Source: Spirochaetia bacterium
GTDB lineage: Bacteria; Spirochaetota; Leptospiria; Turneriellales; JAOUFE01
DNA length: 57,579 nt
Reading direction: 5' to 3'
Assembly: GCA_029857955.1 (NCBI GenBank)
Contig: JAOUFY010000010.1
Coordinates: 1-57,579, forward strand
Positions 16,578 to 26,355 of this stretch are shown here, piece after piece (positions within the stretch are counted from its first letter, which is position 1; every line of letters starts with the position of its first letter). The notes beneath the pieces are model-generated. The model was given only the letters and a program-made list of their open reading frames with translations. It did not search any database and was not told the DNA's origin. A program made the position numbers and the translations under genes.

Positions 16578-17117
16578 TTAATGAGTTAAAGTTAAATCAT
16601 AACTGAAAGTTTTTGAATCAAATCCGGATCTGTTTGTTTTAGATGGAGTAGAGATGGTGATATAAATTTGTTTATATGCAAAGGCAATGGTTTCAATTGG
16701 AATGTCGGCGCCACCGCCGATAGATACGGATGTGACAAGAACATTTTTTAATTGAATTTGAATATATTGATAGCTGGAATTTTCTTTTTTTAAGACCTTA
16801 AAATAAGATAATGTTACCTGAGGTATCCTTTCTCCTGAGACACATTTTTGATAAAAATATGATGTATGCAGATCTCCAAATCGTGAAATTTTAAAATCCT
16901 GAAAATTGGCTTGAAAACTTGGATCTTGCTTTGCGCCAACAAGAGGCATTAAAAGAGAATGCGAATACGAAAGTATCTCCATATCGATTTTCTCCCCATT
17001 GGACGGATCTTCAATTTCAAGAATTACTTTATTTGCAAATGATGCATTTGCTACTTTAGGTGTGCCGGACAATTGATTTATAAACAAAAAAAACAATATA
17101 ATATATTTACTTTTCAT
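16578..17117 (-). CDS. Hcp-like (type VI tube fold) protein with a Sec signal peptide
   Basis: 179 residues. A signal peptide (about 1-26, KYIILFFLFINQLSGTP...VANA) precedes a domain resembling T6SS Hcp (PF05638). Matching parts are ILSYSHSL, the SRFGDLHTSYFYQKCVSGERIPQVTLSYFK stretch (about 78-107, of which FYQKCVSGERIP is most typical), and VSIGGGADIPIETIAFAYKQI, which matches the Hcp SVSxGGGxxxPxExxxLxY element. Cytoplasmic T6SS Hcp has no Sec signal. No other T6SS gene occurs in the window. It therefore seems to be an exported stand-alone Hcp-fold protein; its function is unknown. It lies upstream of lptC-murJ on the same strand. Confidence 0.72.
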   Translation of the reverse strand: MKSKYIILFFLFINQLSGTPKVANASFANKVILEIEDPSNGEKIDMEILSYSHSLLMPLVGAKQDPSFQANFQDFKISRFGDLHTSYFYQKCVSGERIPQVTLSYFKVLKKENSSYQYIQIQLKNVLVTSVSIGGGADIPIETIAFAYKQIYITISTPSKTNRSGFDSKTFSYDLTLTH

Positions 17118-17184
17118 ATTTCTTAAACTGAAAAATTCTATTTCAAATTTAAATTATATAGTCAATATAAATATAAAAATATAT

Positions 17185-18723
17185 TTATAAAAATATAAAT
17201 GCTAAACCAACGATAAATGTTGGAATAATCGCTGCAGCGGCAAGACCTAAAGGCGAGACACCGTTTTTAAAAAATGGTGATAAAATAGATTGCCCTGCTG
17301 GATTTGGCGCATTGGCAATGACGGTCAAGCCCCCGCCGGTAACAGCGCCTGTCACAACCGCATACTTCATACCATCTGTGAGATTCGGCACAAGGCTGCT
17401 TAAATAGGTAATCGCAGCATTATCGTTAATTGATGTTAAAAATGTTGCTCCAATCATCAAAGGTATTTCAGTAAGGCTTCCTAAGATAGGTGCCAGCCAC
17501 CAACCTTGAAGCCCTCCATGAATGACCAAACCAGCTAGAAAAAAACCTACCATCAAAGGACTTCTCATGTTGTTTCGATTTTGGTGATGAAGGGTTGCCT
17601 GGTATAAACCCAGGTAAAATAAAAAACCTCCAATAAATAATGGAGGATTATGCGCATTAAAAACTGTCCAGGCCATAAAAAAAACATGAAAAGAAATTAT
17701 CCACGCAGGAATTGGGTCTTTACGTTCATCCCATGGATCAATGTGATCAGGGGATTTTGCGGTTTTTTCAAGCTTTGAAAATTCTTTGGAAAAAATCAAC
17801 ATGTATAAAATATTACTTACCACAATACCCAGGATGGCTTTCCATCCAATTTGAGTAAACATATATGTCATACCCCATCCCCATTTTCCTGCAACCATAA
17901 GTACAGGGGGAGCTGCAAAATGAGATAGCGTACCTCCAACGGATATATTTACAAACAATAGCCCAATAGTGGCATAGGCAAATTTAGGACTTGGCTTAAG
18001 ATCATAAAACTGTCGAGCAAGTAACATTGCAGAAATGGTCATAGCTCCAGGTTCGGTAATAAATGAACCCAGTATTGGTCCAAGAGTTAAAATAATAAAC
18101 CACCACGCCGCCGGAGTTTTACCAAACCAACCAGCTAGAATTTCAAGTGAACTTTCGGAAAGTCTGATGACTGGTCTCGACGATGCAAGCGCCATTATGA
18201 TCACAACAAAAACGGGTTCGGTAAAATTTACTTTATGTGAAATATAAGCTTCAAAAGTATGCCAGTTGAAAAAATACGCTGTAGCAGCAGCCAGAACAAT
18301 TACCCATAGACCAAAGATGACTTCAACTTCTCCCAAAAAATGGGCTACATGTGCTTTAAAATCAACTTCATCAAAAACCTGTCCGGTATATTTTTTCTTT
18401 TTGGCAGGATCTCGTTGGGCCATCATTTCATTGTGTTTTTTTTCAAGTTTATGTGCGATGGCAGTAAATTTTGTAGAAAAAAATGTATGTAAAATAGCTA
18501 GTATAAAAATAATAGTTGCGACAAGATTAAATGGCTCTTTAATGATTCTGTTTCTTAGCACATCCGAAACTTTCGTAATTTCGCTATCGTCATAGCTGTG
18601 AAATGATTTTGGGAATTCATTTGCATTTGAATTTTGATTTATAGATGCTTCTTCATTTGCAAATACCAAAGGTGTTATCATAAACAAAAGAAATATTCCA
18701 GTAAGTAATTTAGTTTTTAACAT
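17185..18723 (-). CDS. putative Na+/H+ antiporter (PF07399 type)
   Basis: 512 residues. A signal-like first segment (about 1-22) and a charged loop (KLEKKHNEMMAQRDPAKKKK) precede about ten membrane segments. Distinctive parts are ALASSRPVIRLSESSLEILA, TEPGAMTISAMLLARQFYD, GGTLSHFAAPPVLMVAGKWG and TSINDNAAITYLSSL, which contain polar and acidic residues in the membrane typical of ion-transport families. It fits the 'putative Na+/H+ antiporter' family PF07399. Transport has not been shown for most members. The gene stands alone between the hairpin at 18814 and the Hcp-like gene. Confidence 0.78.
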   Translation of the reverse strand: MLKTKLLTGIFLLFMITPLVFANEEASINQNSNANEFPKSFHSYDDSEITKVSDVLRNRIIKEPFNLVATIIFILAILHTFFSTKFTAIAHKLEKKHNEMMAQRDPAKKKKYTGQVFDEVDFKAHVAHFLGEVEVIFGLWVIVLAAATAYFFNWHTFEAYISHKVNFTEPVFVVIIMALASSRPVIRLSESSLEILAGWFGKTPAAWWFIILTLGPILGSFITEPGAMTISAMLLARQFYDLKPSPKFAYATIGLLFVNISVGGTLSHFAAPPVLMVAGKWGWGMTYMFTQIGWKAILGIVVSNILYMLIFSKEFSKLEKTAKSPDHIDPWDERKDPIPAWIISFHVFFMAWTVFNAHNPPLFIGGFLFYLGLYQATLHHQNRNNMRSPLMVGFFLAGLVIHGGLQGWWLAPILGSLTEIPLMIGATFLTSINDNAAITYLSSLVPNLTDGMKYAVVTGAVTGGGLTVIANAPNPAGQSILSPFFKNGVSPLGLAAAAIIPTFIVGLAFIFL

Positions 18724-18813
18724 TTTATCTCCATTTTTTAAGGTCTATTTAATTTCAAAATATAATACGGTTATATGGTTGTCTAACAAAAGATACAAGA
18801 AACCCGTAAGTTT

Positions 18814-18836
18814 CGCAGTTTAATCATTAAACTGCG
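18814..18836. repeat. hairpin between the ClC gene and the antiporter gene
   Basis: CGCAGTTTAA (18814-18823) and TTAAACTGCG (18827-18836) form a perfect 10-bp stem around TCA. Flanking bases extend it imperfectly. On the minus strand it follows the ClC gene, and the next bases (AAACTTACGGGTTTC) are only mildly T-rich, so it is at best a weak terminator. Confidence 0.5.
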
Positions 18837-18920
18837 CTTAAGCGGTTTTTCGGATTGGTTTCGGTATCATGTTTGTGTTTTCTCAAAATTTGTTTCATTT
18901 TTGAAAACTTTAGTGGTTCG

Positions 18921-20801
18921 CTAAGCCCCTCCTTTTGCATCGGGTATGCTATGCTTATTTATTTTTTTATAATAAATTATCATAATGTCATTAAATCGTA
19001 AATACCCCACAAGTTTTTCCTGACTTACTATGGCGACTTTGTCAAAGTCATATTCAAGAATGATGTTTAAAGCATCTCCTAACGTATTTTCAAGCTTTAC
19101 GGCAGGAACTCTTTCGGCAATTTCATAAATAAATCGCCGTGAGGTTTTTAATTTCTTTTTAGAAGTATCTGTTGTACCTTCATTTAAAATACCAGATGGA
19201 AGATCAGGCGCTTTCTCATGATCTTTTTTTAAAGAGATCATACCGAAATATTCTTTATTGTCTGATGAAATTACAAAGTCGCTTGCCTGTATTTTTTTAG
19301 CCAGAGTTTTTAATTTTTGTAGTGAAATTTCTTTTGAAACTACAGCATGATTTTTAAAAAATTCAGAATACTGTTCAATTTTAATACTTCGCATAATGTC
19401 GAGATCATATGAGTGCGCCGGCGATTTAAATCTGTTTTCAAGCTGAGTTCGATAAATAGCGATTTTGTGTGATAAAGTTAAAGTTATAATAGAACCAATC
19501 ATCAGCGGGGGTAATAAAACGTAACTGCCAATCATTTCACAAATCATAATCATGCCGGCGATGGGGGCTCTTGCTATACCTGAATAAAATGTTCCCATGC
19601 CGACTAACATGAAGGAAGGTAATGATATCAAAGTATCAGGCAGTATAAATTGAGCTATAATTCCAATTAAAAATCCCAGCAATCCGCCTATGTATAACGA
19701 TGGGCCAAACATACCGCCTGAACCTCCAGACCCTATAGTAAACGAAGTAGCGATGATTTTTAAAGATAATATGGATAAAATCACGGCGCCAGCGGTGATT
19801 AACGACGTAAAACTATATGCAGCGCTTTTAATTTCCATAATCTGCTGAACAAAGGATTCTCCGGTTCCTAAAATAAACGGAAATAAATAACCAATCAGGC
19901 CAACAATTAATCCGCCAATAGCAGGTTTTAAAACATGATGAACGGGTAGTTTGTCAAAACCGTTTCTGACTGCATTAAAAATCTTTATAAAAATATTTCC
20001 GCTGAAATAGCTCAAAAAGCCAAGTAAGATGTAAAAGAAGTAAGAACCAAATGGCTGGACGCCCAGCATTTCAGGTGGTGAATATACAGAATGAAATCCC
20101 ATAAAGGTAGAATACAGTAAGTAGGAAGATATAGATGATATAATACAGGGCAGTAATGCATCACTTTCGATATCTTCTTTATAAATCATTTCTACAGCTG
20201 TCAATGCTCCACCTAGTGGAGAGTGAAAAATAGCTCCAAGACCTCCTGCTGCACCTGCCAGTAGAAGGGTTCGCCTGGCCTTTGCACCTCCTCCAAGTAT
20301 ATTGTTAAGCTTTGAACCAATACTGCCGCCTATTTGTGCAACAGGACCTTCTTTACCTCCGCTTCCTCCAAATCCAAGAGTAAATACAGTTGAAAATATT
20401 TTATAAAATGCAATTCTACCTCTTAATTTTCCTTCCATTTGATGAAAGGATTCGATAAAAGAATCCATTCCGCTTCCAGAAGTTTCATTGCTAAACTGAT
20501 GTGAGATTAAACCCGCCACTAAACCGCCAATAGCCGGTAAAAAGATAAACGGCCAATAACCCGGATGAAAACTAAAAAAGTTGTTTTCATTTAAAATGTC
20601 AGGATTGTTATAAGATGGAAAATAAGTTTCAAATAAATCATGTACCTGCTCTAAAGAAAACACAAAAATATACGTTGCCAGACCTGTAAATACACCTGTA
20701 ATTGCAGAGGCGATATAAACGGTAGGTTCATTTTTTATTTTTAAAATTCGGAATAATTTAGTTTCATTAAAAATTGTCACATTAAGACCAGATTGGATCA
20801 T
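18921..20801 (-). CDS. ClC-family chloride channel / H+ antiporter with CBS region
   Basis: About 626 residues from ATG 20801; a TTG 36 bases upstream would add 12. ClC motifs in order are GSGMDSFIESF (selectivity-filter helix, in place of GSGIP), GSGGKEGPVAQIGGS with the gating Glu of GKEGP, and GSGGSGGMFGPSLYIGG (GxFxP-type). About ten to twelve membrane segments fill residues 25-460. The soluble C-terminus holds two CBS-like stretches, the last being AIVSQEKLVGYLRFNDIM. The gating Glu is compatible with either a channel or a Cl-/H+ exchanger. The gene is divergent from the DUF389 gene. Confidence 0.9.
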   Translation of the reverse strand: MIQSGLNVTIFNETKLFRILKIKNEPTVYIASAITGVFTGLATYIFVFSLEQVHDLFETYFPSYNNPDILNENNFFSFHPGYWPFIFLPAIGGLVAGLISHQFSNETSGSGMDSFIESFHQMEGKLRGRIAFYKIFSTVFTLGFGGSGGKEGPVAQIGGSIGSKLNNILGGGAKARRTLLLAGAAGGLGAIFHSPLGGALTAVEMIYKEDIESDALLPCIISSISSYLLYSTFMGFHSVYSPPEMLGVQPFGSYFFYILLGFLSYFSGNIFIKIFNAVRNGFDKLPVHHVLKPAIGGLIVGLIGYLFPFILGTGESFVQQIMEIKSAAYSFTSLITAGAVILSILSLKIIATSFTIGSGGSGGMFGPSLYIGGLLGFLIGIIAQFILPDTLISLPSFMLVGMGTFYSGIARAPIAGMIMICEMIGSYVLLPPLMIGSIITLTLSHKIAIYRTQLENRFKSPAHSYDLDIMRSIKIEQYSEFFKNHAVVSKEISLQKLKTLAKKIQASDFVISSDNKEYFGMISLKKDHEKAPDLPSGILNEGTTDTSKKKLKTSRRFIYEIAERVPAVKLENTLGDALNIILEYDFDKVAIVSQEKLVGYLRFNDIMIIYYKKINKHSIPDAKGGA

Positions 20802-20984
20802 CAAGATCCATATGGAACACTTTAAACCGGTTAGCAAACTGACAAGAAAATTTGAATAAAAATCATTATTAAGTTAGAAATGTAAAAATTATTACTTAAA
20901 TTGTTAATAATTGAGGCCGTTTACTATATATTACTTTATTATAACAATGATTGCAAATTATAATTTTATTTAAAAAGAAAACCA

Positions 20985-22109
20985 ATGGAAAAAGAAAAAA
21001 AAGCAAATATAAAAAATGATGATAAAAAAAAACTTTATGAGTCTCCTGGTTTTTTCAAGTTTCTCTCAGATTCAATTTTTAAAAAAAAATCAAGTCAAAA
21101 TCCTGAAATTAGAGAAGAAAATATTTACAGAAAAATTACTGGTGTTTTTGATGAGTATAATAATATTAAAAAAAATCATGAAAGAAACATTTCAACATAT
21201 GAATTGATATTTGAATCTTCAAAACTAGGTAATGAGTTTTTTGTACTTTTAATTGGTTCAAGCCTGATTGCCTCATTTGGTCTTTTACAGAATTCTGCTG
21301 CAGTCATTATCGGAGCCATGATCATTGCGCCGCTTATGACACCCATTCTAGGATTTGCGCTTGGCTCACTCTGGGGCGATTATAAACTAATGGGAAAATC
21401 TTCTTTAACATTGTTTGTTGGAATTGTAACAGCAGTTACTCTATCTTCCATAATAGGCTTTATTATGCCAGGGATTGAAATGAACAGTGAGATTCTTGCA
21501 AGAACGAATCCATCTTTATATGACATTGTAATTGCTCTTGCCAGCGGTTTTGTAGGTTCTTATGCATTTGTTAATCCGCGTATTTCTTCTTCAATTTCTG
21601 GAGTTGCCATCGCTGTTGCTTTGGTTCCTCCGCTTGCCGTTACAGGTATTTGTATTGGTACTTTTCAGTGGCATCATTCCATTGGTTCATTTCTTTTATT
21701 TGCAAGCAACCTGGTAAGTATATCGTTAGCGGCTAGTTTTGTTTTCTGGAGAATGAAGGTGCAGCCGTACATGCCAGATACAGGAGAAATTAATGAACGA
21801 GCCAAAAGAAAGTTTTTACTGTCAAGTGTGGTATTGATCCTCATTGCAATTCCTCTGGGTTATTTCATGAAGGAAGTTTTTTATATAAAAAAACAAACGA
21901 CAGAAGTTGAAAACATGATAAAAAAAGACCTGCCTTCAGATGAGATTACGACTCATTTAAATAAATACTATAAAACGTATCATCTTGAATGTAAAATAAT
22001 TTCGCCTAAAGAAGCCGATTTAGCTTTAAAAGAAAAGATAAAAAGCGACATTAAAACTTTATTTGAAGCGCCTGTAGAGATTAAATTAATTATTATAAAA
22101 TCATTATAA
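20985..22109 (+). CDS. DUF389 membrane protein
   Basis: 374 residues. A Lys-rich cytoplasmic N-terminus (1-70) is followed by the DUF389 membrane core: NSAAVIIGAMIIAPLMTPIL (about 102-121), then FVGSYAFVNPRISSSISGVA and ALVPPLAVTGI. These fit the family (PF04087) of six-helix proteins of unknown function. A small alpha/beta C-terminal part follows the last helix (about 290-374). It is monocistronic, divergent from the ClC gene and convergent with the YciO-like gene, only 5 bases from its stop. Confidence 0.85.
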   Translation: MEKEKKANIKNDDKKKLYESPGFFKFLSDSIFKKKSSQNPEIREENIYRKITGVFDEYNNIKKNHERNISTYELIFESSKLGNEFFVLLIGSSLIASFGLLQNSAAVIIGAMIIAPLMTPILGFALGSLWGDYKLMGKSSLTLFVGIVTAVTLSSIIGFIMPGIEMNSEILARTNPSLYDIVIALASGFVGSYAFVNPRISSSISGVAIAVALVPPLAVTGICIGTFQWHHSIGSFLLFASNLVSISLAASFVFWRMKVQPYMPDTGEINERAKRKFLLSSVVLILIAIPLGYFMKEVFYIKKQTTEVENMIKKDLPSDEITTHLNKYYKTYHLECKIISPKEADLALKEKIKSDIKTLFEAPVEIKLIIIKSL

Positions 22110-22114
22110 ATAAT

Positions 22115-22726
22115 TTATTCAGGTAAATCGAATGTCTCACCGATTCCCTGTCGAATAACATTCGGATGACGATTTGATAAGTCAATAACTGTTGAAAAAA
22201 TATTTTCTACAGGACCTGTATCCAGGATTCCGGTTAGCTGTTTTCCGTAAAGTCTTTCCAGATCTTCAGGGTAGGTCAATGATTCTTCTGAATTGTAGGC
22301 GGATGTTCCAACAATAGGAACTTTCATGATTTCAAGTAAACCATTAATGACAGGATTTGTTACAATACGTATACCCACTGTTTTTTGTTTTGTAACGGCA
22401 TAGTTAGGAAGATTTTTGGAAGCTTTAAATACCAATGTATATGGTCCTGGAAGATGAGATTTCATCCAGCGAAAAATCGAGTTATTGTCCATACAGATAT
22501 ACTTTGATGCGGCTGAAATATCATGACAAAAAACACTGATTACTTTATGTTCTGACATTTTTTTTATAAAATAAATACGTTCAATAGCTTTTTTTTGATC
22601 CATTGCTGCTGCAAATGCATAAACTGTATCCGTTGGCAAGATATAAATACCGCCTCGCATAAGTTCTGCTGCTGTTTCTTCTAAAACTCTTCGTTGCGGA
22701 TTAATCGGGTGTACTGGTATTATCAT
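22115..22726 (-). CDS. Sua5/YciO/YrdC-family protein, YciO-like
   Basis: 203 residues with the YrdC fold. GIYILPTDTVYAFAAA (about 26-41) carries the nucleotide-binding TDT motif, followed by KKMSEHKVISVFC, PGPYTLVFKAS, KTVGIRIVTNP and the C-terminal STVIDLSNRHPNVIRQGIG. The beginning, IIPVHPINPQRRVLEE, resembles YciO more than TsaC or Sua5. True TsaC makes threonylcarbamoyl-AMP for t6A in tRNA, the base that MtaB (8121-9413) then modifies. YciO has lower activity, so which one this is remains open. It lies 31 bases downstream of queA. Confidence 0.82.
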   Translation of the reverse strand: MIIPVHPINPQRRVLEETAAELMRGGIYILPTDTVYAFAAAMDQKKAIERIYFIKKMSEHKVISVFCHDISAASKYICMDNNSIFRWMKSHLPGPYTLVFKASKNLPNYAVTKQKTVGIRIVTNPVINGLLEIMKVPIVGTSAYNSEESLTYPEDLERLYGKQLTGILDTGPVENIFSTVIDLSNRHPNVIRQGIGETFDLPE

Positions 22727-22757
22727 AATGAATATAAAAAGAACTTTATTACATTGC

Positions 22758-23849
22758 TCAGGTTTGAATCAACATGGCATCGCCATATGAAAAGAAGCGA
22801 TATCGTTTATCAACTGCATGACCGTATATTTTCATCATTTGTTCTTTTCCTGTAAAGCAAGATGTCAGCATTAAAAGGCTTGATGAAGGTAAATGAAAAT
22901 TTGTAATCATCCCGTTAACTGATGTAATTTGATACGGCGGATAAAGAAAAAGGTTTGTTTTTCCTTTTAAATAGTTGTTATATTTACCTTTCGTCATAGA
23001 ATTAACAGTTTCGAGAACTCTTAATGAAGTTGTGCCAACGGCGTAAAGTTTATTATAATCTCGTTTTTCAAGTTTAACCGCTAATTCTTCTGGTAACTCA
23101 TAGGATTCCTCGTGCAATTTTCCACTTGTAAAATTTTCTTGTTTTAAAGGAGCAAACGTACCATAACTTATGTTTAAAGTTAATGAAGCTATCTGAATAT
23201 TTTTAAATTTTAATTTTTGAATAATAGAATCTGTAAAATGAAGAGCTGCCGTTGGAGCAGCAACGGAGCCTTTTTGTTGTAATTTCTCGCGAATTAAAAA
23301 TGGATTTTGATATAAGCTTCTATCTATAACTTCTTCTTCACGCTGCAAATATGGCGGTATCGGCATTTGACCGATAGCATCAAACAATTGTGGAGTAAGG
23401 TGAGTAGATTCTTCAAGAAATGTTCTGCCGTCAGGATATTTATGCAATGTAAAAAAGATATTCTCGTCAACATCCGAATAAAGAATTTCTTTATCTTTAA
23501 GCCTTTGTCTTTTTTTTATAAGAACACTCCAGCAGGGGTTATGAGCATCATCTGGTTGTTGATCAGGAATATCAAGAAAAACTGATTCAATTCTGGCGCC
23601 CGGATTTTTATTTTGATCCAGGCGTCTTAAAAATACCCGACGAGCTTCTACACGAGTGTTATTTACAACCAGTAGATCACCTTCCTCCAGGCAATCCGGA
23701 AGATTGGTAAAATATAAATCATTTATTTGACGGTTTGATACCTGTAATAGACGACAGGCATCTGGTGGTTCGATCGGATATCTGGCGATCAATTCATCAG
23801 GTAAGTCATAGTAATATTCATCAATTAGTGGATGAACAAATCTTTGCAT
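22758..23849 (-). CDS. queA: tRNA preQ1(34) S-adenosylmethionine ribosyltransferase-isomerase
   Basis: 363 residues. QueA transfers and rearranges the ribose of S-adenosylmethionine onto preQ1 at tRNA position 34, the next-to-last step to queuosine. Signatures are YDLPDELIARYPIEPPDACR (about 14-33), GDLLVVNNTRVEARR (about 58-72), GSVAAPTAALHFT (about 194-206), and the C-terminal VNGMITNFHLPSSSLLML. The length is normal. It is the first gene of a two-gene RNA-modification operon with the YciO-like gene. Confidence 0.96.
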   Translation of the reverse strand: MQRFVHPLIDEYYYDLPDELIARYPIEPPDACRLLQVSNRQINDLYFTNLPDCLEEGDLLVVNNTRVEARRVFLRRLDQNKNPGARIESVFLDIPDQQPDDAHNPCWSVLIKKRQRLKDKEILYSDVDENIFFTLHKYPDGRTFLEESTHLTPQLFDAIGQMPIPPYLQREEEVIDRSLYQNPFLIREKLQQKGSVAAPTAALHFTDSIIQKLKFKNIQIASLTLNISYGTFAPLKQENFTSGKLHEESYELPEELAVKLEKRDYNKLYAVGTTSLRVLETVNSMTKGKYNNYLKGKTNLFLYPPYQITSVNGMITNFHLPSSSLLMLTSCFTGKEQMMKIYGHAVDKRYRFFSYGDAMLIQT

Positions 23850-24065
23850 ACCGGTAAAAATTTGACCATTTTACAGGTTGTACATGCTTTTTGTAAATGA
23901 AACAAAATGTAATGGTAAATTTTTAATATAGAGAATATAAGTAATTATAAAAATCAAAAAGATAGTGAAGACTAGCAGATTAAAATTGGCGATCAAATAT
24001 AATCAACTTAACTCTGGATTTTTGTTTTTGCTTGATGTATCATCTTGATAAATTGTTTATATCCT

Positions 24066-25793
24066 ATGACGACATCTGAAATTTTATTTGAAAACTATTT
24101 AAATAATCCGCTAAATGATGAAGAAAAGGATTTTCTATTAAGAAATAAAGATCAACTGATTAAAAATAATGTATTTGAAAAAGAACTAAGCTTTGGAACC
24201 GGAGGCGTTCGTGAAATTGTAGAACACGGCACAAATCGCTTGAATAAATATAATATTGCCAGACTGACTCTTGCGCTTGTAAAAACCATCCAAGAAAAAA
24301 ATATACATAATAAAAATAAAAAAATAACCATCATCATTGCGTATGATTCACGATTAACTTCGCCAGAGTTTTCAAGATTTACCTATCATATTTTAAAAAA
24401 TAATGATTTTAATGTAAAAATATTCCGTCAACCGGCGCCTACACCCTTATTATCTTTTGCCGTTCGCTATTTAAATGCTTCAGCCGGAATTGTTTTAACA
24501 GCATCACACAATACATCTGAATATAACGGTTACAAGGTTTATAGTGAAGATGGCGCTCAACTTGTTTCGCCATGGGACTTAAAGATAGAAGAAAATTATT
24601 TAAATCTAAGCTACATAAAAATGCGTGAGTATGAAAAATCGTATAATCTTTATTGCTCTAATGAACCGGACTCTGGTGATTTAATCGAAGAAGAAATATT
24701 CGAAGCATATTTAAAATATATTCAAAATGAAGCTTTTGTAAGTAAATCGCAAAAGAAAATATCTATTTTATATTCTCCGCTTCATGGTACAGGCGGATGG
24801 ATTTTTAAAAAAATTTTTCCGGCTTTAAACTTTTTAAATTTTCATTTACTTGAACAACAAACTAAACCGGACGGAAATTTTCCAACAGTAAAAAGTCCAA
24901 ATCCGGAGGAGCCCGGAGCATTTGAACTTTTAATAAAACAGGCTCAAACACAAAATTATGATATTTTACTTGCGACAGATCCAGACGCAGATCGTGTCGG
25001 GGTTGCTGTAAAAAATAATGGCAGTTATACTCTTTTAAGCGGAAATCAAATTTGTTCTTTGTTGCTGGATTTTTTAATTCGTAAAAGAACAAAATTTTCA
25101 GATTCCCCCTATGTTTGCAAGACCATCGTAACCTCTGATTTAGTAACACAAATTGCCGTAAAAAATAATATCAGGATTGTGGATGTTTTAACTGGCTTTA
25201 AAAATATTGCATCTGCTATAAATGATGATCCTGACAATTATCTTTTTGGCGGCGAAGAATCCTTTGGCTATCTTCCTGTAAACTGGATTCGCGATAAGGA
25301 TTCAATTTCCTCTGCAGTAGCTCTATGTGAGATGGCCGAAAGTGAAAGTCTGACAGAAGCCCTTGAAAAAATATATGTAAAGTATGGTTATTATTATGAT
25401 CATGTTTTCAGCATTAAAATAACGGGTGGAGATCTTGAGCGAACAAAGATACTTCAAAAACTTGATGATCCGCACAACTTTATTTCCAGGTTGCAAATTC
25501 AGCGTAAATTGGTTGATATTATGGATTTAAGAAATGAAAACCTGAAACCCAAATTAATTGAAAATCAGGAATTAAAGAAAAAGTTAGGCAGGGCTGGCGT
25601 CGTTAAATTTATTTTAACTCCTGATGCTTCCATCACCATTCGGCCATCAGGCACAGAACCAAAAATAAAAATATACATTTCACTAAAATATCCTTCGCCT
25701 GTAGAAAAAAATCATATGGATACAGTTCAAAAAGAGCTTGCAAACGAAGGTCTCTTATTACAAAGGGAAATAACACAGGCGCTAAAAATATAG
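24066..25793 (+). CDS. phosphohexomutase (phosphoglucomutase / phosphomannomutase)
   Basis: 575 residues from ATG 24066; an upstream TTG at 24045 is possible but has no better ribosome binding site. Alpha-D-phosphohexomutase motifs: the catalytic serine loop TASHNTSEYNGYKVY, the Mg2+ loop ATDPDADRVGVAV, the sugar-binding GGEESFGYL, and the phosphate-binding TIRPSGTEPKIKIY near the C-terminus. Length and GGEESFGYL are those of the PgcA/PGM2-like group that interconverts glucose-1- and glucose-6-phosphate. A gap of 15 bases to the Lrp-type gene indicates an operon. Confidence 0.92.
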   Translation: MTTSEILFENYLNNPLNDEEKDFLLRNKDQLIKNNVFEKELSFGTGGVREIVEHGTNRLNKYNIARLTLALVKTIQEKNIHNKNKKITIIIAYDSRLTSPEFSRFTYHILKNNDFNVKIFRQPAPTPLLSFAVRYLNASAGIVLTASHNTSEYNGYKVYSEDGAQLVSPWDLKIEENYLNLSYIKMREYEKSYNLYCSNEPDSGDLIEEEIFEAYLKYIQNEAFVSKSQKKISILYSPLHGTGGWIFKKIFPALNFLNFHLLEQQTKPDGNFPTVKSPNPEEPGAFELLIKQAQTQNYDILLATDPDADRVGVAVKNNGSYTLLSGNQICSLLLDFLIRKRTKFSDSPYVCKTIVTSDLVTQIAVKNNIRIVDVLTGFKNIASAINDDPDNYLFGGEESFGYLPVNWIRDKDSISSAVALCEMAESESLTEALEKIYVKYGYYYDHVFSIKITGGDLERTKILQKLDDPHNFISRLQIQRKLVDIMDLRNENLKPKLIENQELKKKLGRAGVVKFILTPDASITIRPSGTEPKIKIYISLKYPSPVEKNHMDTVQKELANEGLLLQREITQALKI

Positions 25794-25808
25794 ATCACAG
25801 GAGTTTCC

Positions 25809-26312
25809 ATGTTAAAACCATTATCTACCAACGAATTAAAACTTTTAAATTTAATTGAAGATGACTGCACTCGATCAGATTCAGAGCTTGCTAAAATTTT
25901 AAACACCACGTCAGACGATGTGAAAAACATCATGCGAACTTTTGAAGAAGAAAAAATTATATTAAAATATCGTGCAATAGTAAACTGGGAAAAAATTGAA
26001 AGTCCTGAGGTTGTTGCGCTTATTCAGGTAACCGTAACTCCAACTCAGGGTTTTGGTTATGATGAGGTTGCACGTAAAATATCGAATATGGATGAGGTAA
26101 TCACATGTATGCTGGTTTCCGGTTCATTTGATCTTCTTGTTGAAGTAGAAGGGCCTTCGTTAAAAGATGTTGCATTTTTTGTTGCTGATAAACTTGCAAC
26201 CATCGAAGGTGTTGAAAGAACCAGTACTAACTTTCTTTTAAAACGTTACAAGCAAGGTGGAGATTTATTTTCTGTAACTGCCAAAACTCACCGCCAGCCG
26301 GTGATGATTTAA
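25809..26312 (+). CDS. Lrp/AsnC-family transcriptional regulator
   Basis: 167 residues. An N-terminal winged helix-turn-helix (about 5-60, LSTNELKLLNLIEDD, then SELAKILNTTSDDVKNIM) is followed by a RAM/AsnC ligand-binding domain (about 70-145, VVALIQVTVTP, VITCMLVSGSFDLLVEVEG). Members bind amino acids and form octamers. The start is supported by CACAGGAG 8 bases before the ATG. It is co-transcribed with the phosphohexomutase gene, an unusual partner; target genes cannot be inferred from this window. Confidence 0.88.
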   Translation: MLKPLSTNELKLLNLIEDDCTRSDSELAKILNTTSDDVKNIMRTFEEEKIILKYRAIVNWEKIESPEVVALIQVTVTPTQGFGYDEVARKISNMDEVITCMLVSGSFDLLVEVEGPSLKDVAFFVADKLATIEGVERTSTNFLLKRYKQGGDLFSVTAKTHRQPVMI

Positions 26313-26355
26313 GTGTTATTTTTTTTTAAAAGACGATAATTAAAAATCAGTATAA

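Noticed and set aside
16578..17117. A type VI secretion locus
   Set aside because: Only the Hcp-like gene is present; there are no sheath, baseplate, VgrG, TssM or ClpV genes in the window.
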